The notes below the pieces were generated by a model. It saw nothing but the letters and a program-made list of their open reading frames with translations, did no database searches and was not told the origin of the DNA. The position numbers and the translations under genes are program-made. Of a stretch of DNA of 64,000 nt, positions 47,001 to 58,398 are shown piece after piece. The DNA is from Paguma larvata (taxonomy: Eukaryota > Chordata > Mammalia > Carnivora > Viverridae): NCBI GenBank assembly GCA_030068075.1, contig CM057841.1, forward strand, positions 3,160,565 through 3,224,564, written 5' to 3'. How positions within the stretch are numbered: position 1 is the stretch's first letter; each line of letters starts with the position of its first letter.

Positions 47001-47992
47001 TTCTTGAGATGGGCCTGGATTGCAATATATTTCCCTCTCAGGACTGCCTTTGCTGCATCCCAGAGCGTTTGGATTGTTGTATTTTCATTTTCATTTGTTT
47101 CCATATATTTTTTAATTTCTTCTCTGATGGCTTGGTTGACCCAGTCATCTTTTAGTAGGTTATTTCTTAGCCGCCATGTTCTTGAATATTTTCCAGGCTT
47201 TCTCCTGTGGTTGATTTCAAGTTTCAAAGCATTGTGGTCTGACACTGTACACGGTATGATCTCAATTCTTTTATATTTATTCAGAGCTTCCCTGTGCCCC
47301 AGAATGTGGTCTATCTTGGAAAATGTGCCGTGTGCAGATGAGAAGAACGTAAATTCCTTTGCTTCTGGATGAAGGACCCTAAAGATGTCTGTGAGGCCCA
47401 TCTGTCCTAATGTGTCATTCAGGGCTATTGTTTCTGCGGAGATTTTCTGTTTTGTTGATCTATCCAATGCTGAGAGTGGAGTGTTGAGATCCCCTACTAT
47501 TAGGACATTTTTATCGATGAGGTTGCTAATGTTTGTAATTAGTTGTTTTACAAATTTGGGTGCCCCTAAATTCGGTGCGTAGATATTTACAATTGTTAGC
47601 TCTTCCTGCTGGATGGTTCCTGAGACTATTATATAATGTCCTTCCTCATCTCTTATTACATCGTTCATTTTAAAGTCTAATTTGTCTGATATAAGTGTGG
47701 CTACTCCGGCTTTCTTCTGACTTCCAGTAGCATGGTAGATAGTTCTCCATCCCCTCACTTTCAATCTGAAGGTGTCTTCAGGTTTAAGATGAGTTTCTTG
47801 AAGACAGCAAATAGATGGGTCTTGTTTTTTAATCCATTCTGTTATCCTGTGTCTTTTGATTGGCGCATTTAGTCCATTTACATTCAGTGTTAATATTGAA
47901 AAATATGGGCTTACAGTCACTGTATTATCTGTAAGTTTCATGTTTGTAAGGCTGTCTCTGGTAGTTTGTGTTCTTTGCCTCCTTATTTTCAT
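44018..47992 (-). pseudogene. L1 number 1 ORF2, one premature stop
   Basis: L1 ORF2 encodes the endonuclease and reverse transcriptase that copy L1 RNA at the target site. The frame is open for 1,120 codons from 47,992 and then has TAA at 44,630-44,632, where L1 number 2 has a serine codon (CSM then S). The reading frame continues unbroken to the normal stop at 44,018. The endonuclease motifs ([30 protein letters not shown]) and reverse transcriptase [11 protein letters not shown] are present; the stop removes the C-terminal cysteine motif ([18 protein letters not shown]). Loss of that region is expected to lower activity strongly. Confidence 0.92.
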
Positions 47993-48882
47993 AGAATGCC
48001 CCTCAGGATCTCTTGCAGTGCTGGCTTATTTGTGATAAATTCTTTCAGTTTTTGTTTGTTGGGAAAAACCTTGATCTCTCCTTCTATTCTGAATGACAGG
48101 CTAGCCGGATACAGAATTCTTGGTTGCATGTCCTTCTTGCTCATCACATTGAAGATATCCTGCCATTCCTTTCTGGCTTGCCAAGTTTCCGTAGATAAGT
48201 CTGCTACTACCCTTATAGGTCTCCCTTTGTATGTTAGGGTTCTTTTGTCCCTAGCTGCTTTCAGGATTCTCTCCCTATCTTTGTATTTTGCCAGCTTCAC
48301 TATGATGTGCCGTGCAGAAGGTCTATTCAAGTTACGTCTGAGGGGAGTTCTCTGTGCCTCTTGGATTTCCATGCCCGTTTCCTTTCTCATGTTGAGGAAG
48401 TTCTCAGCAATGATTTGTTCCAGAACCCCTTCGACTCCTTTCTCTCTCTCTTCTTCCTCTGGAACTCCTATGATACGGATATTGTTTCTTTTGAGTGCAT
48501 CGCTCAGCTCTCGAATTCTCCTTTCCTGTTCCTGGATCAGCTTCTCTCTCTTTTTATCTGCTTCCTCTTTTTCAATGATTTTGTCTTCTAAGGCACTAAC
48601 TCTTTCCTCTACCTCTTCAATCCGTGCTGTGGCTGCTTCCAGTTTCCCCTGTATTTCTTCCAATGTCTTCTTTAATTCTTCTTGACCGTTTTTAAGGTCT
48701 TTGAACTTTGCCTCGTGGGACTCCTTGCATTCATCTAAGCTTTTTTCAAGGCCAGCAATTAGTTTTATGATTAACATTCTATATTCAAGTTCTGTTATGT
48801 TGCTTATATCTGTTTTCATTAATTCTTGAGCTGTCACTACTTCTTGTAGACTCTTTTGAGGAGAATTCTTCCGTCTCGTCAT
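47989..48882 (-). CDS. L1 number 1 ORF1 (ORF1p)
   Basis: 297 residues from the start [10 protein letters not shown]; an upstream in-frame ATG at 48,978 would add 32 residues but lacks counterpart in L1 number 2. ORF1p is the trimeric RNA-binding chaperone of the L1 particle. A long coiled coil (about residues 40-125, heptads such as [15 protein letters not shown]) leads into the RRM ([13 protein letters not shown]) and the C-terminal domain ([29 protein letters not shown]). No break is seen. Its stop overlaps the first ATG of ORF2. Confidence 0.9.
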   Translation of the reverse strand: MTRRKNSPQKSLQEVVTAQELMKTDISNITELEYRMLIIKLIAGLEKSLDECKESHEAKFKDLKNGQEELKKTLEEIQGKLEAATARIEEVEERVSALEDKIIEKEEADKKREKLIQEQERRIRELSDALKRNNIRIIGVPEEEEREKGVEGVLEQIIAENFLNMRKETGMEIQEAQRTPLRRNLNRPSARHIIVKLAKYKDRERILKAARDKRTLTYKGRPIRVVADLSTETWQARKEWQDIFNVMSKKDMQPRILYPASLSFRIEGEIKVFPNKQKLKEFITNKPALQEILRGIL

Positions 48883-49328
48883 TTTGGCTGGATGTGTTAT
48901 GGGTTGTTTCTTGAAGTTGCCCTGGAAAGGAAAACTGACAGACACACAGAACACAGAAATACTCAAACGTACCGACAAATGGTCCAGACAAGCAGTTCAC
49001 AACAGAAAAAAATAACAAGTGACTCTCTGAGGGCAATGTCCTGAAGTAACCGCTACACGTTAAGGACAGGGTATGTAGTGTGCTGGTGGCAGAGCATATA
49101 TAGACAGAATAATGACTGGTGCAGGGAGAAGAAGGAAATGGACTTTGCCCAGGTAGAGCGACTAAAGGGTTTAATCCAGACTGATAGAAATCAGAATAAG
49201 GACAGGTGCGAGGGAAAAGGAATAAAGATCGATGTCGTCTAGATGAACTTATACGGCCTGGTTATTCCAGAAAAAGGGCTAGGGAAGTAAAGAAGAGGTT
49301 GTAGGACATGTCCTCAAAGAGTGGGTTA

Positions 49329-49448
49329 AAAAACAAAACAAAAACAAAAAACAAAAAACAAAAAACAAAAAACAAAACAAAACAAAAAACCCAAACAAAA
49401 CAAACAAACAAACAAACAAAAAACAAAAAAACAAAAACCAAAAAGAAC
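49329..49448. repeat. (AAAAC)n tract
   Basis: Low-complexity A-rich tract with interspersed C within the L1 number 1 5' region. Confidence 0.95.
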
Positions 49449-49789
49449 GAAAAAAATGATTAAGCCAGTCAGTACCCTGGATGACCAGCTCAGGGATGGG
49501 GATCGGTAGGAGTGAGAAAGGGAGGGATAAATTTAAAAAGAAGAAATGACTGGCGTTACTCCAGGCAGCAATCTCCACTTGGATCAGTCGCTCCTGCTGA
49601 TAGTTTGGGAGGGGCGTGGTTTAGTGTAGGCGGGTCCGGCCTCCACTGCTGCAGGGATGGCTTCTGGGGTGACTTCCTGGCTTGTGAGACAACAATGGCG
49701 TCTCTCCAGACCCGCGCCACCAGTCCTGGAGGCTTTATTCGCCCCTTTATTTCTGTTCTCTCTCCACCGCCCACGCCAGCCTAGTGTGG

Positions 49790-50230
49790 TTTACTGGAGC
49801 CGCGCCTGGGGCTGCCTGGGTCCCTGCGGCGTGCGTGCCCGGAGGCGCTGGGCGAGGGTGGCGCGGTGGCGCGGCCGTCTGCTACCCCCCGATTTGGCTA
49901 TAACTGTGCGGGGGTTAGAGGTGCTCCGCAGGAGCCGCCGCCTGAGTCCCCCCTGCCTGTCCCGGCAGCGCGCGCGCCCCGGAGGCGCTGGGCGAGGGTG
50001 GCGCGGTGGCGCGGCCGTCTGCTACCCCCCGATTTGGCTGTAACTGTGCGGGGGTTAGAGGTGCTCCGCAGGAGCCGCCGCCTGGGTTCCCCCTGCCTGT
50101 CCCGGCAGCGCGCGCGCCCCGGAGGCGCTGGGCGAGGGTGGCGCGGTGGTGCGGCCGTCTGCCACCCCCCGATTTCGTTATAATTGTGCCGGGGTTAGAG
50201 GTGCTCCGCAGGCGGCGCCGCCTGCGTCCC
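49790..50230 (-). repeat. 140-base tandem units in the L1 number 1 5' UTR
   Basis: The motif GGAGGCGCTGGGCGAGGGTG recurs at about 49,841, 49,981 and 50,121, and GAGGTGCTCCGCAGG at 49,918, 50,058 and 50,198, so the period is 140 bases with about three units. Confidence 0.92.
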
Positions 50231-50723
50231 CGCTGCCAGTCCCTCCCGCGCGCGTCCCAGTGGCTCAGGACGGGGTTGGTGCGGTCCCAGCAGCGCGCGG
50301 GGATTGCTGCTGTTTGCCACTGAACTTCTCTTCAAAAGCCCTGCATTTAGGGGCTGGATGGTCACAGTCTCACCCGCTCTGGCCCTCTCGTTCAGATGTT
50401 GTTCGATCGGCACTTTCCCAGCTATCTCCGAAGACACTCACCCTCCCCTCAGCTCAACTTCCCGAGTTCGAGTTCGTTTTATCCGACCCAGATTAAACTC
50501 ACGGTTTAGTTGGGCCGTGTCTGTTTCCGCCTTAGTTTCTTGTCAGCTCTAGCACCTTTTCCCCCCGATTTTTGGAGTTGAGAGAGAGACAGTGGTTTTA
50601 GTCGTCCCCCTTTAAAGGGCAAGCGAAATACTGGAGCCCCCTACTCCTCCGCCATGTTGCCCCAGACCCCCCCTCTATGTTTTGAACTGGCTTCAAAGTA
50701 ATGCAAGGCTGTCACTTAGGACA

Positions 50724-51163
50724 AACAACTTAAAAACGCTCTCTTCAGTTTCCACGCATAGGTGGACTTTGAAAGTCATTTTTAAAATTCTTGTTTGGCC
50801 ACTTTGTTCTGGTGTTTAGTTAGAACTTAAGGTGCTCCTGAAATATGGATATGAAAAAAATAAAATAAGGCATTTCAGAGCTGCAAAATCTCAGCTATTT
50901 TACTGATTTCACACTCAGTGAAAGCAACACTACATGGTGTAATTCAGTTAGAAAAGCAAAAAATCTGAAATGAAGGAAATAATATGAGATAGTGAGTGAA
51001 ATGGCAAAGATAGAAGCATTGGAAAATTACATGTGCATATACTTACACATATACATATGTACTTAAGGAAGCTGGATCAAAATATTAGCTGAATCCAAAT
51101 ACTGGACATGTGTAGGTAAGAGAGACAGACAGAGTGACAGAGCTTTTGAAAAATGTAAGTACT
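50724..51163. other. end of unit 2 and start of unit 3
   Basis: Aligned with 24,380-24,800; no gene. Near 50,748 a short piece (TTTCCACGCATAGGTGGACT) resembles an L1 3' end in plus orientation. Confidence 0.6.
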
Positions 51164-51401
51164 GGGGCACCTGGGTGTCTCAGTCAGTTGGGTGTCCGAC
51201 TTTGCCTCAGGTCATGATATCATGGTTCGCGGGTTCAAGCCCCGTTAAGGGCTCTGTGCTGACAGCTCAGAGCCTGGAGCCTGCTTCGGATTCTGTGTCT
51301 CCTTCTCTCTCTGCCTCTCCCTTGGTCACACTCGGTCTCACTATGTCTGTCAAAAATAAATAAATGTAAAAAAAGTTTTTTAAAGAAAAAAAAAAGAAAA
51401 A
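51164..51401 (+). mobile_element. young carnivore SINE, specific to unit 3
   Basis: GGGGCACCTGGGTGTCTCAG head; flanked by GTAAGTACT (51,155 and 51,402). Absent at the matching sites of units 1 and 2. Confidence 0.92.
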
Positions 51402-51589
51402 GTAAGTACTAAGGGTTCACCCAAAGTTTGTGTCCTTTTACTAAAAGGGACGATGAATTAAAAAATTGTTCAAAATTATAAATGCGAATTCCTATAATGA
51501 CATGTAACTACCTAAAATTAGAAATACATGTATAGCTTTCAAACTGGTTAGTGTAATTGTAGAAAACAAAAAAATCTTCTTTTCAGCTC

Positions 51590-51840
51590 ATTTTTTATTT
51601 TTTAATTTAAATTTGTATTTTTAAATTCAAGTATAATTAACATGCAGAGTTACTTTAGTGTCAGGTGTCCAATATAGTGATTCAACAATTCTGTCCATTA
51701 CTCAGTGTTCATCAGGGTAAGTGTGTTCTTGATCCCTTCACCACCTCCCTTCCAGCAACCACCGGTTTGTCTCTGTATTTAGGAGTCTGGGGTTTTCTTG
51801 TTTCTGCCCTTTTTATATTTGCTTGTTTGGAAAACATGTA
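51590..51840 (-). mobile_element. old L1 3' end (unit 3)
   Basis: GTGTCAGGTGTCCAATATAG; counterpart of 770-1,010. Confidence 0.7.
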
Positions 51841-51904
51841 AATTTTCATCTAACAGAAAGAAGTCTGGGCAGTCAAAAGTAAGCTATGAGAGGCAGGGTA
51901 TCTT

Positions 51905-52685
51905 TTTTTTTTTTTTTTTTTGAGAGATTGGCAAAGATTGGGTTTTATTTTATTTTTTTTTTATTTATTTTTTTTTTATTGTTGGTATCATTTGCTATTA
52001 AATGTTTTTATTAATTCCTTCCATTATTGTTGTTTTTAATTTTTTTTTTGTTATAATAGTTTATTTTCAAATTGGTTTACATATAACACCCAGTGTTCAT
52101 CCCAACATGTGCCCTTTTTAATGCCCATCACCCCCTCTCCCCCCTCCCTCATCCCCCTTACCCTCAGTTTTTTCTTAGTCTTTGAGAGTCTCTTATGTTT
52201 TATCTCCCTCCCTCTCTGTGTCTTTTTTTTCTTTCCCCTCTTCCCCTCCCCCTGGTTTTTGCTTAGTTTCACAAAGTCCACCTATTCGTGGAAACATATG
52301 GTATCTGTCTTTTTCTGACTGACTTATTTCACTTAACATAATACCCTCCAGTTCCATCCATCTTGCTACACATGGCCAGATTTCATTTTTTCTCATTGCC
52401 ACGTAGTAGTCCATTGTATATAAGTACCATAACTTCTTTATCCATTCGTCAGTTGATGGGCACTTGGTCTCTTTCCATGATTTGGCTATTGTCGAAAGTG
52501 CTGCTATGAACATTGGGGTACACGTGCTCCTATGCATCAGCATTCCTGTGTCTCTTGGGTAGATTCCTAGCAGGGCTATTGCTGGGTCATAGGGTAGCTC
52601 TATTTTCATTTTTTTGAGGAACCTCCACACCGTTTTCCAGAGTGGCTGCACCAGTTTGCATTCCCACCAACAGTGTAGGAGGGTG
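51905..52685 (-). mobile_element. 5'-truncated young L1 number 3
   Basis: 781 bases of ORF2 end (frame open 52,193-52,651) and 3' UTR with T-rich start. Flanked by the 17-base duplication GAGAGGCAGGGTATCTT (51,888 and 52,686). The empty site is seen in unit 1 near 1,062. Confidence 0.95.
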
Positions 52686-52702
52686 GAGAGGCAGGGTATC
52701 TT

Positions 52703-53178
52703 AATACATAATAAACCAGTCCTTCAGTAAAGTGGCAGTAATAATTCAAAAGTTTTAACATATTACCACACACCCACAGATTAACTGATCTCCTCAAGCA
52801 TTAGATCAAATCACCATCTCCATAAGAAGACACAAATGTACTCACAATAAATCTCATCTAAAACAAAATCATTAAACATGTTCTAAATCAATAAAATGTG
52901 TGGGTCTGTGGTATTACTATTATTATTTAGTGAAATTAACTGCTAGCTATAATCAACAAAGCTGAATATAAAACAAAAATGTTTTTATAAAGAACAGCTA
53001 TTTTATCTGTTTAAATAATTCATTCATGTACAAGATGCAGCACCTATGAACTACAATTGGTCTAATCACATATCCTTGAACTATGTAAGGGCTAAGTCAT
53101 AATTGGAAACTCAGTGCAACATTTGTAAGATCGATTCTGTGGGTGAAAAGAAAATTTTTATATGAATAGACAATACAA
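52703..53178. other. AT-rich block of unit 3
   Basis: Counterpart of 1,070-1,540; nothing recognised. Confidence 0.55.
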
Positions 53179-53379
53179 GGGCCCCTGTGTGGCTCAGTGG
53201 TTTAAGCATCTGACTCTTGATTTCGGCTCAGATCATGATCTCATGTTTCATGTGTTTGAGGCACACATGGCACTCTGAGCTGACAGTGTGGAATCTCCTT
53301 AAGATTCTCTCTCTCCTTCTCTCTTTCTCTGTCCTTCATCTGCTCAGACTTTCTGTCTCTGTCAAAATAAATAAATAAA
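53179..53379 (+). mobile_element. carnivore SINE, tail holds the L1 insertion
   Basis: Head GGGCCCCTGTGTGGCTCAG and tail (AATA)n. L1 number 2 inserted into the tail. Confidence 0.9.
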
Positions 53380-53536
53380 TAAACATTTTTTTTAATTTAA
53401 AATAGTTTATTTTCAAATTGGTTTACATAAAACACCCAGTGTTCATCCCAACATGTGCCCTTTTTTAATGCCCATCACCCCCTCTCCCCCCCCCATCTCC
53501 CTCACCCTCAGTTTGTTCTTAGTCTTTGAGAGTCTC

Positions 53537-56500
53537 TTATGTTTTATCTCCCTCCCTCTCTGTGTCTTTTTTTTCTTTCCCCTCTTCCCCTCCCCCTGGC
53601 TTTTGCTTAGTCTCACCAAGTCCACCTATTCGTGGAAACATATGGTATCTGTCTTTTTCTGACTGACTTATTTCACTTAACATAATACCCTCCAGTTCCA
53701 TCCATGTTGCTACGCATGGCCAGATTTCATTTTTTCTCATTGCCACATAGTAGTCCATTGTATATATGTACCACATCTTCTTTATCCACTCGTCAGTTGA
53801 TGGGCACTTAGTTTCTTTCCATGTTTTGGCTATTGTCGAAAGTGCTGCTATGAACATTGGGGTACACGTGCTCCTATGCATCAGCAATCCTGTGTCTCTT
53901 GGGTAGATTCCTAGCAGGGCTATTGCTGGATCATAGGGTAGCTCTATTTTCATTTTTTTGAGGAACCTCCACACCGTTTTCCAGAGTGGCTGCACCAGTT
54001 TGCATTCCCACCAACAATGTAGGAGGGTGCCTACTTCTCCACATCCTTGCCAGCATCTATAGTTTCCTGATTTGTTTATTTTAGCCACTCTGACTGGTGT
54101 GAGGTGGTATCGCAGTGTGGTTTTGATTTGTATTTCCCTGATGATGAGTGACATTGAACATCGTTTCAAGTGTCTATTTGCCATCTGAATGTCCTCTTTG
54201 GAGAAGTGTCTATTCATATCTTCCGCCCATTTCTTCACTGGGTTGTTTGTTTTTCGGGTGTGGAGTTTGGTAAGTTCTTTATAGATTTTAGATATTAGTC
54301 CTTTATCCGATATGTCATTTGCAATGATCTTTTCCCATTCCGTTGGTTGCCTATTCGTTTTGTTGGTTGTTTCTTTTGCTGTGCAGAAGCTTTTTATCTT
54401 GATGAGGTCCCAATAGTTCATCTTTGCTTTTAATTCCCTTGCCTTTGGAGACGTGTCAAGTAAGAAATTGGTGCGTCTTAGGTCAAAGAGGCTTTTCCCT
54501 GCTTTTTCCTCTAGGATTGTGACGGTTTCCTGTCTCACATTCAGATCTTTTATCCATTTAGAATTTATTTTTGTGAGTGGTGTAAGAAAGTGGTCTAGTT
54601 TCATTCTTTTGCAAGTTGCTGTCCAATTCTCCCAGCACCATTTATTAAAGAGGCTGTCTTTTTTCCATTGAATACATTTTCCCGCTTTATCAAAGATTAG
54701 TTGGCCATATACTTGCGGGTCCATTTCTGAGTTTTCTATTCTATTCCATTGGTCTATGTGTCTGTTTTTGTGCCAATACCATACAGTCTTGATGACCACC
54801 GCTTTGTAGTAGAGGTTAAAGTCTGGGATTGTGATGCCTCCCGCCTTGGTTTTATTCTTCAGTATTATTTTGGCTATTCGAGGTCTTTTGTGTTTCCATA
54901 CAAATTTGAGGATTGTTTGCTCTAGCTTTGAGAAGAATGCTGGTGCAATTTTGATTGGGATTGCATTGAATGTATAGATTGCTTTGGGTAGTATTGCCAT
55001 TTTGACGATATTTATTCTTCCAATCCATGAGCATGGGATGTTTTTCCATTTCCTTGTGTCTTCCTCAATTTCCTTCATAAGTTTTTTATAGTTTTCAGTG
55101 TAGAGGTCTTTCACATCTTTGGTTAGGTTTATTCCTAGGTATTTTATGGTTTTTGGTGCAATTGTGAAAGGGATTAGCGTCTTTATTTCTCTTTCTGCTG
55201 CTTCATTGTTGGTGTATAGAAATGCCACCGATTTCTGTACATTGATTTTGTATCCTGCAACTTTGCTGAAATCACGGATCAGTTCTAGTAGGCTTTTGGT
55301 AGAGTCTGTCAGGTTTTCCATGTAAAGTATCATGTCATCTGCAAAAAGTGAAAGTTTGACTTCCTCCTTGCCAATCTTGATGCCTTTTATTTTGTTTTGT
55401 TGTCTGATTGCTGATGCTAAGACTTCCAACACTATGTTAAATAGCAGTGGCGAGAGTGGACACCCCTGTCGTGTTCCTGATCTCAGGGGGAAGGCTTTCA
55501 GTTTTTCCCCATTGAGGATGATATTAGCTGTGGGCTTTTCATATATGGCTTTTATGATGTTTAAGTATGTTCCTTCTATCCCGACTTTCTCGAGAGTTTT
55601 TATTAAGAAAGGGTGCTGTATTTTGTCAAATGCTTTTTCTGCATCTATTGACAGGATCATATGGTTCTTATCTTTTCTTTTGTTGATGTGATGTATCACG
55701 TTGATTGATTTGCGAATATTGAACCAGCCCTGCAACCCAGGGATGAATCCTACTTGATCATGGTGGATAATTCTCTTTATGTGTTGTTGGATTCGATTTA
55801 CTAGTATCTTATTGAAAATTTTTGCATCCATATTCATCAGGGATATTGGCCTATAATTCTCCTTCTTTGCTGGATCTCTATCTGGTTTGGGAATCAAAGT
55901 GATGCTGGCTTCATAGAATGAGTCCGGGAGTTTTCCTTCCGTTTCAATTTTTTGGAACAGCTTGAGGAGGATAGGAATTAACTCTGTTTTAAATGTCTGG
56001 TAAAATTCCGCAGGAAAGCCGTCTGGTCCAGGGCTTTTATTTGCTGGGAGATTTTTGATAACTGATTCTATTTCTTCACTAGTTATGGGTCTGTTCAATT
56101 TTTCTATTTCTTCCCGTTTGAGTTTTGGTAGCGTGTGGCTATTTAGGAAGCTGTCCATTTCTTCCAGATTGCCAAGTTTGGTAGCATATAATTTTTCATA
56201 GTATTCTCTGATGATTGTTTGTATCTCTGAGGGATTGGTTGTAATTTCTCCCTTTTCATTCACGATTTTATCTATTTGAGTTCTCTCTCTTTTCTTTTTG
56301 AGAAGCCTGGCTAGAGGTTTGTCTATTTTGTTTATTTTTTCAAAGAACAAGCTTTTGGTTTCATTGATCTGTTCCACTACCTTTTCTGTCTCCATATGGT
56401 TAATTTGTGCTCTGATCTTTGTTATTTCTTTCTTTCTGCTGGGCTTGGGTTGTTTTATTTGTTCTGCTTCTAGTTCCTTTAGGCGCGCTGTTAGAATTTG

Positions 56501-57511
56501 TGTTATTGATTTTTCTTGTTTCTTGAGATGGGCCTGGATTGCAATATATTTCCCTCTCAGGACTGCCTTTGCTGCGTCCCAGAGCATTTGGATTGTTGTA
56601 TTTTCATTTTCATTTGTTTCCATGTATTTTTTAATTTCTTCTCTGATGGCTTGGTTGACCCAGTCATCTTTTAGTAGGTTACTTCTTAGCCGCCATGTTC
56701 TTGGATATTTTCCAGGCTTTCTCCTGTGGTTGATTTCAAGTTTCAAAGCATTGTGGTCTGACAGTGTACACGGTATGATCTCAATTCTTTTATATTTATT
56801 AAGAGCTTCCCTGTGCCCCAGAATGTGGTCTATCTTGGAAAATGTACCGTGTGCAGTTGAGAAGAACGTAAATTCCTTTGCTTCTGGATGAAGGACCCTA
56901 AAGATGTCTGTGAGGCCCATCTGTTCTAATGTGTCGTTCAGGGCTATTGTTTCTGTGGAGATTTTCTGATTTGTGGATCTATCCAATGCTGAGAGTGGAA
57001 TGTTGAGATCCCCTACTATTAGGACATTTTTATCGATGAGGTTGCTAATGTTTGTAATTAGTTGTTTTACAAATTTGGGTGCCCCCAAATTCGGTGCGTA
57101 GATATTTACAATTGTTAGCTCTTCCTGCTGGATGGTCCCTGAGACTATTATATAATGTCCTTCTTCATCTCTTATTACATCGTTCATTTTAAAGTCTAAT
57201 TTGTCTGATATAAGTGTGGCTACTCCGGCTTTCTTCTGCCTTCCAGTAGCATGGTAGATAGTTTTCCATCCCCTCACTTTCAATCTGAAGGTGTCTTCAG
57301 GTTTAAGATGAGTTTCTTGAAGACAGCAAATAGATGGGTCTTGTTTTTTAATCCATTCTGTTATCCTGTGTCTTTTGATTGGCGCATTTAGTCCATTTAC
57401 ATTCAGTGTTAATATTGAAAAATATGGGCTTACAGTCACTGTATTATCTGTAGGTTTCATGATTGTAAGGCTGTCCCTGGCAGTTTGTGTTCTTTGCAGG
57501 TTTGCCTTCAT
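53537..57511 (-). CDS. L1 number 2 ORF2 (endonuclease and reverse transcriptase)
   Basis: 1,324 codons, open from 57,511. The enzyme nicks target DNA at T-rich sites and primes reverse transcription of L1 RNA there. Endonuclease (about residues 28-265): [33 protein letters not shown] and [10 protein letters not shown]. Reverse transcriptase: [37 protein letters not shown] and [12 protein letters not shown]-terminal cysteine motif [18 protein letters not shown]. All catalytic signatures are present. The first ATG overlaps the ORF1 stop; a likely functional start is the second methionine ([10 protein letters not shown], residue 18), which aligns better with the usual ORF2p start ahead of the endonuclease. 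Confidence 0.95.
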   Translation of the reverse strand: MKANLQRTQTARDSLTIMKPTDNTVTVSPYFSILTLNVNGLNAPIKRHRITEWIKKQDPSICCLQETHLKPEDTFRLKVRGWKTIYHATGRQKKAGVATLISDKLDFKMNDVIRDEEGHYIIVSGTIQQEELTIVNIYAPNLGAPKFVKQLITNISNLIDKNVLIVGDLNIPLSALDRSTNQKISTETIALNDTLEQMGLTDIFRVLHPEAKEFTFFSTAHGTFSKIDHILGHREALNKYKRIEIIPCTLSDHNALKLEINHRRKPGKYPRTWRLRSNLLKDDWVNQAIREEIKKYMETNENENTTIQMLWDAAKAVLRGKYIAIQAHLKKQEKSITQILTARLKELEAEQIKQPKPSRKKEITKIRAQINHMETEKVVEQINETKSLFFEKINKIDKPLARLLKKKRERTQIDKIVNEKGEITTNPSEIQTIIREYYEKLYATKLGNLEEMDSFLNSHTLPKLKREEIEKLNRPITSEEIESVIKNLPANKSPGPDGFPAEFYQTFKTELIPILLKLFQKIETEGKLPDSFYEASITLIPKPDRDPAKKENYRPISLMNMDAKIFNKILVNRIQQHIKRIIHHDQVGFIPGLQGWFNIRKSINVIHHINKRKDKNHMILSIDAEKAFDKIQHPFLIKTLEKVGIEGTYLNIIKAIYEKPTANIILNGEKLKAFPLRSGTRQGCPLSPLLFNIVLEVLASAIRQQNKIKGIKIGKEEVKLSLFADDMILYMENLTDSTKSLLELIRDFSKVAGYKINVQKSVAFLYTNNEAAEREIKTLIPFTIAPKTIKYLGINLTKDVKDLYTENYKKLMKEIEEDTRKWKNIPCSWIGRINIVKMAILPKAIYTFNAIPIKIAPAFFSKLEQTILKFVWKHKRPRIAKIILKNKTKAGGITIPDFNLYYKAVVIKTVWYWHKNRHIDQWNRIENSEMDPQVYGQLIFDKAGKCIQWKKDSLFNKWCWENWTATCKRMKLDHFLTPLTKINSKWIKDLNVRQETVTILEEKAGKSLFDLRRTNFLLDTSPKARELKAKMNYWDLIKIKSFCTAKETTNKTNRQPTEWEKIIANDISDKGLISKIYKELTKLHTRKTNNPVKKWAEDMNRHFSKEDIQMANRHLKRCSMSLIIREIQIKTTLRYHLTPVRVAKINKSGNYRCWQGCGEVGTLLHCWWECKLVQPLWKTVWRFLKKMKIELPYDPAIALLGIYPRDTGLLMHRSTCTPMFIAALSTIAKTWKETKCPSTDEWIKKMWYIYTMDYYVAMRKNEIWPCVATWMELEGIMLSEISQSEKDRYHMFPRIGGLGETKQKPGGGEEGKEKKDTEREGDKT

Positions 57512-58398
57512 AGAATGCCCCTCAGGATCTCTTGCAGTGCTGGCTTATTTGTGATAAATTCTTTCAGTTTTTGTTTGTTGGGAAAAACCTTGATCTCTCC
57601 TTCTATTCTGAATGACAGGCTAGCCGGATACAGAATTCTTGGTTGCAGGTCCTTCTTGCTCATCACATTGAAGATATCCTGCCATTCCTTTCTGGCTTGC
57701 CAAGTTTCTGTAGATAAGTCTGCTACTACCCTTATAGGTCTCCCTTTGTATGTTAGGGTTCTTTTGTCCCTAGCTGCTTTCAGGATTCTCTCCCTATCTT
57801 TGTATTTTGCCAGCTTCACTATGATGTGCTGTGCAGAAGGTCTATTCAAGTTACGTCTGAGGGGAGTTCTCTGTGCCTCTTGGATTTCCATGCCCTTTTC
57901 CTTCCTCATGTTGGTGAAGTTCTCAGCAATGATTTGTTCGACCCCTTCGACTCCTTTCTCTCTCTCTTCTTCCTCTGGGACTCCTATGATACGGATATTG
58001 TTTCTTTTGAGTTCATCGCTCAGCTCTCGAATTCTCCTTTCCTGTTCCTGGATCAGCTTCTCTCTCTTTTTATCTGCTTCCTCTTTTTCAATGATTTTGT
58101 CTTCTAAGGCACTAACTCTTTCCTCTACCTCTTCAATCCGTGCTGTGGCTGCTTCCAGTTTCCCCTGTATTTCTTCTAATTTCTTCTTTAATTCTTCCTG
58201 CCCGTTTTTAAGGTCCTTGAACTCTGCCGTGCGGGACCCCTTGCATTCTTCTAAGCTTTTTTCAAGGCCAGCGATTAGTTTTATGATTGTCATTCTATAT
58301 TCATGTTCTGTTATGTTGCTTATATCTGTTTTCATTAATTCTTGAGCTGTCACTGCTTCTTGTGGATTCTTTTGAGGAGAATTCTTCCGTCTCGTCAT
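57508..58398 (-). CDS. L1 number 2 ORF1 (ORF1p)
   Basis: 296 residues, [10 protein letters not shown] to EILRGIL. It forms a trimeric RNA-binding protein that coats L1 RNA in the cytoplasm. Coiled coil about residues 40-125 ([19 protein letters not shown]), RRM with [13 protein letters not shown], and a C-terminal domain with [39 protein letters not shown] and [11 protein letters not shown], all matching the mammalian ORF1p pattern. One codon fewer than L1 number 1 (GVEGVEQ against GVEGVLEQ). The stop TGA overlaps the ATG of ORF2 as ATGA. Expression would depend on the 5' UTR promoter. Confidence 0.94.
   Translation of the reverse strand: MTRRKNSPQKNPQEAVTAQELMKTDISNITEHEYRMTIIKLIAGLEKSLEECKGSRTAEFKDLKNGQEELKKKLEEIQGKLEAATARIEEVEERVSALEDKIIEKEEADKKREKLIQEQERRIRELSDELKRNNIRIIGVPEEEEREKGVEGVEQIIAENFTNMRKEKGMEIQEAQRTPLRRNLNRPSAQHIIVKLAKYKDRERILKAARDKRTLTYKGRPIRVVADLSTETWQARKEWQDIFNVMSKKDLQPRILYPASLSFRIEGEIKVFPNKQKLKEFITNKPALQEILRGIL

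Larger units (their letters stand above)
43845..50669 (-). mobile_element. near-full-length L1 number 1 (one nonsense codon in ORF2)
   Basis: 6.8 kb element flanked by the perfect direct repeat CCCCTCTATGTTTT (43,831 and 50,670). The minus strand holds a 5' UTR with 140-base tandem units (about 49,790-50,230), ORF1 (47,989-48,882), ORF2 (44,018-47,992) and a 3' UTR ending in a long A-tail (T run at 43,841-43,874). It inserted into the class I solo LTR. Confidence 0.95.
48910..50669 (-). promoter_or_regulatory. L1 number 1 5' UTR with internal promoter
   Basis: GC-rich 5' region. The first transcribed bases hold a YY1-like site (GCCATGTTG on the plus strand near 50,651). Upstream of ORF1 is a long (AAAAC)n tract absent from L1 number 2. 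Confidence 0.7.
42803..50723 (-). mobile_element. solo LTR, class I (gammaretrovirus-like), split by an L1
   Basis: Read on the minus strand: TGTCCTAAGTGACAG at 50,723, then (after the L1 at 43,845-50,669) 43,840 down to 42,803, ending GGGCACAACA. It holds CCAATC boxes, a GATAAAAAGCC TATA-like site (near 42,960) and a GATAAAGACCC polyadenylation-like site (near 42,870). No viral gene was seen. A SINE piece lies within it. No clear flanking duplication was found. Confidence 0.65.

Noticed and set aside
47966..48685. 239-residue frame on the plus strand, and the similar 286-residue frame at 57,485-58,345
   Set aside because: Antisense shadows of L1 ORF1; they lack family features and follow the codon pattern of the other strand.
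49657..50496. Arginine- and proline-rich frames in the GC-rich L1 5' UTR
   Set aside because: They arise from the 140-base tandem units and CpG-rich promoter sequence, and have no counterpart in L1 number 2.
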